Shown here one piece after another: positions 1-5,697 of a DNA stretch of 6,578 bases. The notes beneath the pieces were generated by a model. The model was not told where the DNA came from and ran no database searches. It was given only the letters and a program-made list of their open reading frames with translations. Origin of the DNA: an uncultured Chloroflexota bacterium (GTDB lineage: Bacteria > Chloroflexota > Dehalococcoidia > UBA3495); the NCBI GenBank assembly GCA_913052545.1, contig CAJXEF010000115.1, positions 1 to 6,578 on the forward strand, read 5' to 3'. The number at the start of each line of letters is the position of its first letter. Within the stretch, counting starts at the first letter, position 1. The position numbers and the translations under genes are program-made.

Positions 1-52
1 CGACCTGCATGGCGCTACCGTGTACCCAGGAGGTTGATTTATTGTCTGGCAT
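1..52 (-). CDS. 5' end of an unidentified leftward gene (partial)
   Basis: An ATG at 50-52 (minus strand) opens a frame that stays open for 17 codons to the window edge, reading MPDNKSTSWVHGSAMQV. Only the start is visible, so no function can be assigned. The case for a real gene is its start signal: a GAGGAG Shine-Dalgarno (61-66 on the plus strand) lies 8 bases upstream of the ATG. A TATAAT promoter element lies about 70 bases upstream, and the direction matches all four preceding genes. There is no signal peptide in the visible part. The competing plus-strand frames through 1-72 all hit stops and show no recognisable gene end. Seventeen codons are statistically weak by themselves, so this call rests on the ribosome binding site and context. 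Confidence 0.5.
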   Translation of the reverse strand, partial: MPDNKSTSWVHGSAMQV

Positions 53-60
53 CTGGCTGA

Positions 61-66
61 CTCCTC
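61..66 (-). promoter_or_regulatory. Shine-Dalgarno site of the left-edge gene
   Basis: The minus strand reads AAAGAGGAG, with AGGAG ending 8 bases before the ATG at 52. This is a near-ideal match and spacing, and is the main reason for calling the truncated gene at the left edge. Confidence 0.5.
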
Positions 67-120
67 TTTGAGATTACTTTTCGGAGTACCTGAGAGAGTA
101 AATGGGTAGTATAAGGTCCG

Positions 121-150
121 ATTATAATCCCACTAGAAGCATTGGCACAA
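121..150 (-). promoter_or_regulatory. Candidate sigma70-type promoter for the left-edge gene
   Basis: On the minus strand a perfect TATAAT (121-126) is preceded, 18 bases upstream, by TTGTGC (145-150), which matches the TTGACA consensus at three of six positions. Transcription would begin near 114 and give a leader of about 60 bases before the ATG at 52. The -10 lies in the palindrome ATTATAAT, so TATAAT also occurs on the plus strand (123-128), but no rightward gene is available for it. The poor -35 could mean activator dependence or a chance match. The adjacent tandem repeat favours a regulated promoter. Confidence 0.35.
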
Positions 151-173
151 ATTTCAGTGACAAATTTCAGTGA
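148..173. repeat. Perfect 13-bp tandem duplication
   Basis: Two exact, directly abutting copies of CAAATTTCAGTGA occupy 148-160 and 161-173, in the gap between ogt and the left-edge gene. Relative to the candidate leftward promoter they cover the edge of the -35 and the 23 bases upstream of it. That is where an activator or repressor reading direct repeats could bind. It could equally be a recent slippage duplication without function. Confidence 0.8.
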
Positions 174-197
174 TGTATCGAGGGATTATCTTTTTTG

Positions 198-710
198 TTA
201 CTGAAAAATAAAACCCTGCTCTAAAGCTAACAACCTGGATTTAACTTCCAACCCTCCGGCACCGTATCCATGTAATTTCCCACTGCTTCCGATTACACGG
301 TGGCAGGGGATAATTAGGGCTAGCTTATTTCGAGCCATTGCTTGTCCTGCTGCCCTTGCAGCACGTGGGCTACCAGCAGCAGCGGCTAGCCATGCATAGC
401 TGCGGGTTTGGCCTGCAGGTATTGATATGCACGCTTGCCACGACGCTTCGAAAAATGGGGATGATTTTTCGATGTCTAGAGTAATATGTCCTAGAGCATC
501 GTTTTCACCCTTAAAATAACGTTCGATTTGTTTTAATACTGAATCAAATGCCATAGGTTCTAATGTGGCCGATTCCAGTGATGGCCCCAATGCATCTAAA
601 GCCTCTTCTGGCTGTGGCTTGATACTCAAACGCCTGAGTCCCTTTGTGGTACTTAAGAGTCCCATCCAGCCGAGTGGTTGCTTTACGACAAAGTAGGCAT
701 ATGTACTCAT
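198..710 (-). CDS. ogt: Methylated-DNA--[protein]-cysteine S-methyltransferase (Ogt/MGMT family)
   Basis: This is a suicide DNA-repair protein that moves the alkyl group from O6-alkylguanine (and O4-alkylthymine) to its own cysteine. It has 170 residues, normal for single-domain bacterial Ogt proteins. The N-terminal ~80 residues form the variable RNase-H-like domain, and the C-terminal part is the conserved DNA-binding/methyltransferase domain. Visible hallmarks are IPAGQTRSYAWLA (97-109); the helix-turn-helix region with AARAAG (117-122), whose Arg119 matches the base-flipping arginine finger; the hinge Asn128; the active site IPCHRV with Cys136 and His137; GYGAGG (148-153); and Glu164, completing the Cys-His-Glu relay. 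All catalytic residues are present. The ATG overlaps the tgpA stop as ATGA (707-710), implying translational coupling, since only a weak A-rich sequence precedes it. There is no Ada-type N-terminal regulatory domain. No convincing terminator follows. Confidence 0.93.
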   Translation of the reverse strand: MSTYAYFVVKQPLGWMGLLSTTKGLRRLSIKPQPEEALDALGPSLESATLEPMAFDSVLKQIERYFKGENDALGHITLDIEKSSPFFEASWQACISIPAGQTRSYAWLAAAAGSPRAARAAGQAMARNKLALIIPCHRVIGSSGKLHGYGAGGLEVKSRLLALEQGFIFQ

Positions 711-3208
711 AGATTTTTCTTTATCAATGCGTGAATAAGCAAAGGAAACCTAATCTGTTTCCAGGAGTCAAAGAGCACTTGGTTGTCCTCCTCTGTGGGA
801 TCTTTTTTACCGTAAAGACTTTTCACATAATTTTCACAGATAATCTGCAATTCTGATTGATGTTTTGGTAATAACGGATTGAGGAGTGCTAGTAATTCAT
901 ACGGCGTCAAATGCCTCCCTGTTCCGATAGAACTGATCTTGCTGAAAAATAAAAGTTTGTGAAAAAGTGTTAGAGGGTTGGAAGAAGTGGCCATAATTTT
1001 GGCCCAGAACACGGAGACGGATATAGTTGCTATTGTAGATATTAATATTAAGCCTATATACCAGGGTAAATACGGATTTATAAAACGCTCCCAAATTGAT
1101 GGGTCTACGTTGAAATTTGAGTTATTGTCACGTGCAATATCATCATCGTCGCAGTCTTCTTCGTCCAGACAATCAAGGTCGCCAGCTCCCAAATAGGGTT
1201 CTCCAGAAACGTTTAATTTTGGTTCAGCCAGAGGTTTTGTTGCTAAGGGAATTGTAGCTCCTGGAGTAGGCTCAAATGGTATCCATCCATATTTTGGGAA
1301 AAAGATCTCCACCCATGCATGACTATGTTTATCTCTAACTAGGTAAATATCTTCTTCGGGAATTTTGTCGCCAACCGAATATCCGGTCACAAATCTCGCA
1401 GGTATTCCTTCAGATCTCAACATTACGGTCATAGCTGAAGCAAAATATTCGCTATAGCCTTCTTGAGTAGAAAATAAAAAATGCTCTACTCCATCCACAT
1501 TGTATGGAGGAGGCCGAATTCGCAAATTATAAGTTAAGTTTTCTTTGAGGTATGTCTCTATGGCTTTAGCCTTATCATATTGGCTGACGTATCCCAGAGT
1601 AATCTCTTGCGTTAAAGCTCTTATTCTATCTGGGAACTCTGGGGGCAATTGAGTATATCTAGCTAAAACCCAGCTGGGATTGGCGGTTGGCATTAGTTTG
1701 AGATCTTTCGGGCTAGCAGTAGAGACCGATGAGTTGATCTGAGCGATCTCTCCGGCCTTGATTATTGGCTTGGTTGACTGAATCGAGAGTATGTCTGGTT
1801 GAGCAGGGATCATCTCTGCTATTCCAATTTCCTGAACACCCGTATTGGAGGTGTCCAAGGAATGTAATCGAAAACCGGGTAATAGGGTTTGTCGAACTTC
1901 CTCCGAGGTTAGTCTAGATGAATCTTTGGGACTGAGAATTTTTATACGATCCAATATTAGGTTGACCTCAGGAGTGATCCCATCTGGTGAGTCAGATTGA
2001 TTTGGGGTCAAAGTATAAATTGGCGAGTCGTATGTCTCGATTCGGACATCTCGGTCGATCTCCCTTAGTTGGCCCCCGACAAAAAGATTTCGACTGTCGT
2101 AATTGTGAGTAACTGCGTAATTAACTGCAAACCGTTTTAAGTATGGTTTGGACGTTGAGTACGTAGGTCTCCAGTCCAGTGGTTTCAAAACTGTATCTAA
2201 AGATGCCCAACCTTTAGGAGTATAGGTTCGGTATGTTCGAGCCTTCCAGTACATGGGGGTTGGAGAATTTACTAGTAAAACCGGCGTAGAAGCAGGATTG
2301 ATGGTCCCTTGAAATGCCATTACATCACCCCAAATCCGATACGGCAAGGGTCGACGGGCGGGAAGGCCCGCAAAAAGGCGATTGAAATCGTCTTCCCAGC
2401 TAAGTAACGGCTTACGCACTAGTTCATAAGCGGCGTTTGTAGGGCCCCATTGGTTGCCTATAGGTAATACGAAAGCTAAGACCATCACTCCGATCGCAAT
2501 AAAAACGCTATCTGAAATAGATAAAATTCCTAAATGGTTATCATATTGAATATTTTGCCTGTCCCAATCCCGTCTTCGTCTCACCGATTGAATTCGTGCC
2601 ACTAGCAGCAGGGCAGTTAACAGATATATTCCCAGATGTATACTTGCAGCTTCAGGGAGAAATGTTAAATTTGATAAAAGACCTGCCGTTCCGATAATGA
2701 ACACTCCCCAGAAGTTCCCGCTTCTACAGAACAACCAGCTAGATAACAGCCCAGAGGTCCAAGTAATGGCCATGAGCGCGAAGGCGAATGGAGCAGGGTC
2801 TATACTGATCCCTCCGGTTCGGGCAGCGTGTACCCATAGTCCTAATCTGTGGAATAGCTCCGTTGTACTTGTTAACTCTAGGTAATTGTCTTGAAAAGTA
2901 CTTAGCTTGCCTACGATTATTAAGCATCCGACTATAAATCCGAGAGGAATAACGCATCCACTGGGAAAGGGCATGCGGGATAAAATCAGCGATGTCAGTA
3001 TCGCTAACAACATCAATCCGGCTAAATTGGGAGTAGGAGCCCAATCTGCTCTTTCGACCGACCAGGCTACGACCATCAGATTCAAAGTTAATAAAGTTAA
3101 TGCTAGCCATCCGTCTCGTGGTCTCCAAACGCCAATCAACTTGACTAGCAACCTCAACCCATAATCCCAGGTGAGGCCGGGTTGTTCTAGTGGTTTTATC
3201 TTGATCAT
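707..3208 (-). CDS. TgpA-like membrane transglutaminase-domain protein with Ser at the catalytic Cys position
   Basis: This is a large membrane protein of the TgpA / DUF3488-transglutaminase-DUF4129 type, 833 residues from the chosen start. It has seven hydrophobic segments (about 34-51, 61-77, 86-101, 140-160, 166-185, 189-205, 233-250), then a long, probably extracytoplasmic region. The transglutaminase core is about 518-650, followed by an acidic linker, an eighth membrane segment (about 715-735) and a cytoplasmic DUF4129-like tail with HLTPYELLALL (766-776). The core is well preserved: FASAMTVMLR (589-598), GIPARFVTGY (601-610), HAWVEIFFP with His630, and GWIPFEPTPG with Glu646 at the acid position. 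The usual GYCE nucleophile motif, however, reads GYSE (Ser586). The start is ATG at 3208, which overlaps the DUF58 stop as ATGA. A TTG at 3259 would add 17 hydrophilic residues and a 55-base overlap, and is less likely. TgpA proteins are usually encoded beside MoxR and DUF58 partners, as here. The substrate is unknown. Confidence 0.9.
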   Translation of the reverse strand: MIKIKPLEQPGLTWDYGLRLLVKLIGVWRPRDGWLALTLLTLNLMVVAWSVERADWAPTPNLAGLMLLAILTSLILSRMPFPSGCVIPLGFIVGCLIIVGKLSTFQDNYLELTSTTELFHRLGLWVHAARTGGISIDPAPFAFALMAITWTSGLLSSWLFCRSGNFWGVFIIGTAGLLSNLTFLPEAASIHLGIYLLTALLLVARIQSVRRRRDWDRQNIQYDNHLGILSISDSVFIAIGVMVLAFVLPIGNQWGPTNAAYELVRKPLLSWEDDFNRLFAGLPARRPLPYRIWGDVMAFQGTINPASTPVLLVNSPTPMYWKARTYRTYTPKGWASLDTVLKPLDWRPTYSTSKPYLKRFAVNYAVTHNYDSRNLFVGGQLREIDRDVRIETYDSPIYTLTPNQSDSPDGITPEVNLILDRIKILSPKDSSRLTSEEVRQTLLPGFRLHSLDTSNTGVQEIGIAEMIPAQPDILSIQSTKPIIKAGEIAQINSSVSTASPKDLKLMPTANPSWVLARYTQLPPEFPDRIRALTQEITLGYVSQYDKAKAIETYLKENLTYNLRIRPPPYNVDGVEHFLFSTQEGYSEYFASAMTVMLRSEGIPARFVTGYSVGDKIPEEDIYLVRDKHSHAWVEIFFPKYGWIPFEPTPGATIPLATKPLAEPKLNVSGEPYLGAGDLDCLDEEDCDDDDIARDNNSNFNVDPSIWERFINPYLPWYIGLILISTIATISVSVFWAKIMATSSNPLTLFHKLLFFSKISSIGTGRHLTPYELLALLNPLLPKHQSELQIICENYVKSLYGKKDPTEEDNQVLFDSWKQIRFPLLIHALIKKNL
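1139..1180 (-). other. Acidic two-cysteine stretch in the TgpA linker
   Basis: Residues 677-690 of the TgpA-like protein read DLDCLDEEDCDDDD: ten acidic residues in fourteen, with cysteines at 680 and 686. They are followed by an Asp/Asn/Ser-rich piece (694-698). The stretch lies between the transglutaminase core and the last membrane segment, so it is predicted to be outside the cytoplasmic membrane. Linkers here are generally low-complexity. Calcium or other metal binding, or a disulfide, is possible but unproven. Confidence 0.6.
1451..1453 (-). other. Ser586 codon (AGC) at the transglutaminase nucleophile position
   Basis: The minus strand reads GGC TAT AGC GAA TAT TTT, giving G-Y-S-E-Y-F where the transglutaminase-like fold normally has G-Y-C-[ED]-[HY]-[FY]. 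AGC differs from the Cys codon TGC by one base. The frame is intact on both sides and the remaining motifs are conserved, so a frameshift is excluded. Confidence 0.85.
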
Positions 3209-4473
3209 GAGCTGGGGTTCTCTAAAGGTGATGTCGTCGCCAAATCTGAATGAGTCCAACTTTTATAATCTATAGGTTTGCTAAGAGCCTCATTTAACGA
3301 ATCATTTTTTCTGACTAAATAGGTCCGAATGTCGCTTAAATGGAGCAGTTCTAACGCTGATTGAATAGATTCAATTGAACCGAAGCTAACAGGATCGATG
3401 TATATTACAGACGTGTTAATTCCCTGACTTTTTAGGTTTGTCAATGCGGGGACCGATTCTTGCCGGATTGAAGTAGTTATGATGTTTACAGTGTTAAATT
3501 GATTGAGTTGGGGTTTAATGTCATAGATAAGTTCCTCTAGGCGGTCTCCCCCGATTGCTCGCATTCCAGCCAAGGATTCCATCAATAGTGGCAGATAAGC
3601 CGGGCTGGTATCTGGTTTGAGCAAATAATTCTGTTCCGCTCTGGCTGCCAATCCAGTAGATATTGCTAACTCTGTTGTTCGCTGCATGAGGGAGGCAGCT
3701 ATTTTTACGGCCAGTTCCTCAGTGTTATCTATAGGATCTGTCAGATTATGGCTCCCCTCAAACATATCTAGAATGATCCATGTGTCTGCCGAGATGCCAA
3801 TATCGAATTGCTTGACCATCAGCTGATTCATGCGAGCTGTATAAGGCCAATGTATGGATCGGAAGCTATCCCCTTGAACATATTCTCGGATAGATGATGT
3901 ATTCGATGTTATGTGATCGGCGGGTCTTATGTATCTGGAATCACTTGGTAGCTGGGCCAACTGAGGATCTAAATTAGGGAGTTTTTCAGTGTTGGGAAAC
4001 ACTACGTAAGATTGATTATTGAGAAACCGTCGACGCATTCGAAACAAACCAAAAGGATCTTGGCTGGTTACTTCTATTTGTCTGCTGGTGTAAATTCCTC
4101 TTTTGGACAAATATGTTTGAGTTCTCCAATTCCTTCGTTGATCTTTGACTAATGCTATTCCTCTGCCAGACGTGTGGCCGGGTAAATCGGAGATTTCTTT
4201 AACCTCTAACCAGGATTTAGGTATTCGATTTCTGTTTATTACTTGGATATGTCCATCCAGATAGTCACCTACTTGTCCTCTCGTAGCTCGTCGGTCGAGG
4301 TTTATTTCAAGACCGCGCAAATTTAACCAAGCCCACACAAAACCAATTAATAACAAAAGTATTGTGGCAAAGAGGAACCTGTAAAAAAACGGGAACCCCG
4401 TCCCTAATGAATAAAAGAGAAGCAGAGATATAAAAATTACTATACCGATTTTTTTCTTAGTGAGATTTAACAC
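3205..4473 (-). CDS. DUF58 domain-containing membrane protein
   Basis: This protein has 422 residues. Two closely spaced N-terminal membrane segments (about 9-27 and 31-50) anchor a largely soluble protein. A first beta-rich region (about 55-160) ends in the family-typical SQDPFGLFR (137-145). The DUF58 signature follows at 195-223 (SIREYVQGDSFRSIHW, then TARMNQLMVKQF), leading into a von Willebrand A-like fold starting at DTWIILD (230-236). The MIDAS position reads DMFEG rather than DxSxS, so metal binding as in true VWA domains is doubtful; DUF58 proteins often deviate here. The start is GTG at 4471-4473, with no clear Shine-Dalgarno, 33 bases after the moxR stop. The TGA stop overlaps the next ATG as ATGA. 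DUF58 proteins are the usual partners of MoxR ATPases; the inferred role is to link the ATPase to the membrane transglutaminase-like protein. The biochemical activity of the family is not established. Confidence 0.9.
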   Translation of the reverse strand: MLNLTKKKIGIVIFISLLLFYSLGTGFPFFYRFLFATILLLLIGFVWAWLNLRGLEINLDRRATRGQVGDYLDGHIQVINRNRIPKSWLEVKEISDLPGHTSGRGIALVKDQRRNWRTQTYLSKRGIYTSRQIEVTSQDPFGLFRMRRRFLNNQSYVVFPNTEKLPNLDPQLAQLPSDSRYIRPADHITSNTSSIREYVQGDSFRSIHWPYTARMNQLMVKQFDIGISADTWIILDMFEGSHNLTDPIDNTEELAVKIAASLMQRTTELAISTGLAARAEQNYLLKPDTSPAYLPLLMESLAGMRAIGGDRLEELIYDIKPQLNQFNTVNIITTSIRQESVPALTNLKSQGINTSVIYIDPVSFGSIESIQSALELLHLSDIRTYLVRKNDSLNEALSKPIDYKSWTHSDLATTSPLENPSS

Positions 4474-4506
4474 GTTTCAGCTATATAAAGGAAGGTTAAT
4501 GTGGTG

Positions 4507-5460
4507 TTAGGAAGAAATACCAGGTATTGCTAAATCAGAAAGCAGGCTATTTACGATGTCTAAACTCTCTATACCGCGCATTCTGGCGGAAGACGATAGT
4601 ATTATTCTATGGGATAAAACTGTCGGGGCTAAAAATTTCACGTCATCAGGAATAACGTAATCTCTTTCTCTAATTAAGGCTAGAGCCCGTGCTGTCTTAA
4701 ATAGTCCCAGAGAAGCCCGAGGAGAGGCTCCGAGGGAAACGTCAGAGTGAGACCTTGTTGATTCGGTTAATTTGACAATATATTCACGTATCAGAGAATC
4801 TACATATATGGTTTTAGCGGTTTCTTGCATCTCTAAAATTCTGGATGGGGTCGCAACGCCATCTAGGTGCACTATGGGATGAGTAACTTCTTGTCCCGCA
4901 ATTATTTCTAATTCTTCTTCAGTGCTTGGATATCCCAAACTAATTCGCATGAGGAACCGGTCTAGTTGAGCTTCTGGTAATGGAAATGTCCCTTCATATT
5001 CGATGGGATTTTGGGTCGCCAGAACTATGAATGGAGCCTGAAGAATATGTGTTACACCATCTACTGTGATTTGTTGCTCCTCCATGGATTCTAACAAGGC
5101 TGATTGCGTTTTAGGTGTAGCCCGATTTATTTCATCGGCTAACACTACTTGGGACATCAAAGGTCCTTCTCGGAATTCAAATTGACCATTTTGCTGGTTA
5201 TATATTGATAGCCCTGTAATATCGCTGGGTAGTAAATCAGGCGTGCATTGGATCCTGTTGAAACTGCAGCCAATGGAGGTGGCTAAACTTTTAGCCAACA
5301 TGGTTTTACCAACTCCAGGTACGTCTTCTACAAGGAGATGCCCTTGTGCGATCAACGTGGCAACAGCTAATTCTATGACGCTTCGTTTCCCAACTATCAC
5401 CTTTGAAGTATTAACGATAATTTGCTGTGCTGTTTTGATTGCATCCGTAGTACTATGCAA
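4507..5460 (-). CDS. MoxR-family AAA+ ATPase
   Basis: This is a cytoplasmic AAA+ ATPase with proposed chaperone-like action on partner complexes. From the chosen TTG start it has 317 residues, typical for the family. In that numbering, VIVGKR is at 21-26, Walker A EDVPGVGKT at 45-53, Walker B VVLADEINRA at 105-114, sensor 1 ATQNP at 148-152, LPEAQLDRF at 161-169 (arginine finger region), and sensor 2 GASPRASL at 244-251. A C-terminal helical lid follows. All ATPase motifs look intact; Walker A begins with Asp instead of Gly, as in many MoxR proteins. TTG at 5460 is preferred because AGGAG lies 7 bases upstream. GTG at 5484 and TTG at 5502 are in frame further out, and a stop directly precedes 5502. 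It is the first gene of the apparent operon with the DUF58, TgpA-like and ogt genes. Confidence 0.93.
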   Translation of the reverse strand: MHSTTDAIKTAQQIIVNTSKVIVGKRSVIELAVATLIAQGHLLVEDVPGVGKTMLAKSLATSIGCSFNRIQCTPDLLPSDITGLSIYNQQNGQFEFREGPLMSQVVLADEINRATPKTQSALLESMEEQQITVDGVTHILQAPFIVLATQNPIEYEGTFPLPEAQLDRFLMRISLGYPSTEEELEIIAGQEVTHPIVHLDGVATPSRILEMQETAKTIYVDSLIREYIVKLTESTRSHSDVSLGASPRASLGLFKTARALALIRERDYVIPDDVKFLAPTVLSHRIILSSSARMRGIESLDIVNSLLSDLAIPGISS

Positions 5461-5467
5461 TATGATT

Positions 5468-5472
5468 CTCCT
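5468..5472 (-). promoter_or_regulatory. Shine-Dalgarno site that decides the moxR start
   Basis: The minus strand reads AGGAG at 5472-5468, followed by AATCATA and then TTG at 5460, a spacing of 7 bases. Neither in-frame upstream alternative has a comparable site: GTG at 5484 has only AAAGAGACA in front, and TTG at 5502 follows a stop codon directly. Confidence 0.6.
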
Positions 5473-5502
5473 GGCTTGTGGCACTGTCTCTTTATAAGAC
5501 AA

Positions 5503-5697
5503 TTAAGAAATTAGGCTATGAAGTTCAAGTCTAACACAAGTCAATCTGGGTAGCAGGATCTCAGGATATATCGAGGTTGCTGATTCAGGCCATATTTCGT
5601 TAACTCAAGGTTAGTGAAGAATAAGTTTACGGCTCGTATATCATCTGGATATGCAATAATCAACTGACCTATAACTTTTGGGGATAATGTTTCGTAA
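5503..5697. other. Divergent intergenic region between moxR and the lipoprotein gene
   Basis: This AT-rich spacer must hold promoters for both directions. No ORF of note lies in it. For moxR, TATAAA on the minus strand (plus-strand TTTATA, 5491-5496, just left of this span) would place a transcript start about 25 bases before the TTG at 5460, but no good -35 is at the right distance; TTGACT occurs further upstream. For the lipoprotein, GATAAT (5683-5688) is too close to the ATG unless the message is nearly leaderless, and other candidates are weak. I cannot assign either promoter with confidence. Confidence 0.4.
5636..5654. repeat. Small inverted repeat upstream of the lipoprotein gene
   Basis: GTATATC and GATATGC flank the 5-base loop ATCTG, forming a 7-bp dyad with one G:T pair, 43 bases before the lipoprotein ATG. 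It has no T-run, so it is not a terminator. It could be an operator half-site pair or chance in AT-rich DNA. Confidence 0.3.

Noticed and set aside
1..72. Possible 3' end of a rightward gene entering from the left edge
   Set aside because: All three plus frames hit stops by base 72 and none gives a recognisable C-terminus; the minus-strand start has better signals.
60..94. Possible terminator hairpin ACTCC...GGAGT downstream of ogt
   Set aside because: The stem is only 5 bp with a loop near 20 bases and no T-run in the leftward direction; one arm is better explained as the Shine-Dalgarno of the left-edge gene.
100..135. tRNA-like GGTCCGATTATAATCCC segment
   Set aside because: It resembles a T-arm only superficially; no acceptor stem, anticodon arm or D-arm can be folded around it.
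897..1196. Small ORFs on both strands (about 65 and 72 codons) over the 3' part of tgpA
   Set aside because: They lie wholly inside the TgpA-like coding frame, have no ribosome binding site or recognisable domain, and their low-complexity Ser-rich end is just the acidic linker read in another frame.
2697..3164. ORFs of 62, 85 (plus strand) and 129 codons (minus strand) over the 5' part of tgpA
   Set aside because: They are shadows of the membrane-segment coding region, without family resemblance or start signals; the TgpA frame is clearly the real one.
5243..5497. 84-codon plus-strand ORF opposite moxR
   Set aside because: It is antisense to the MoxR Walker A region, whose motifs fix the true frame; no start signal was seen.
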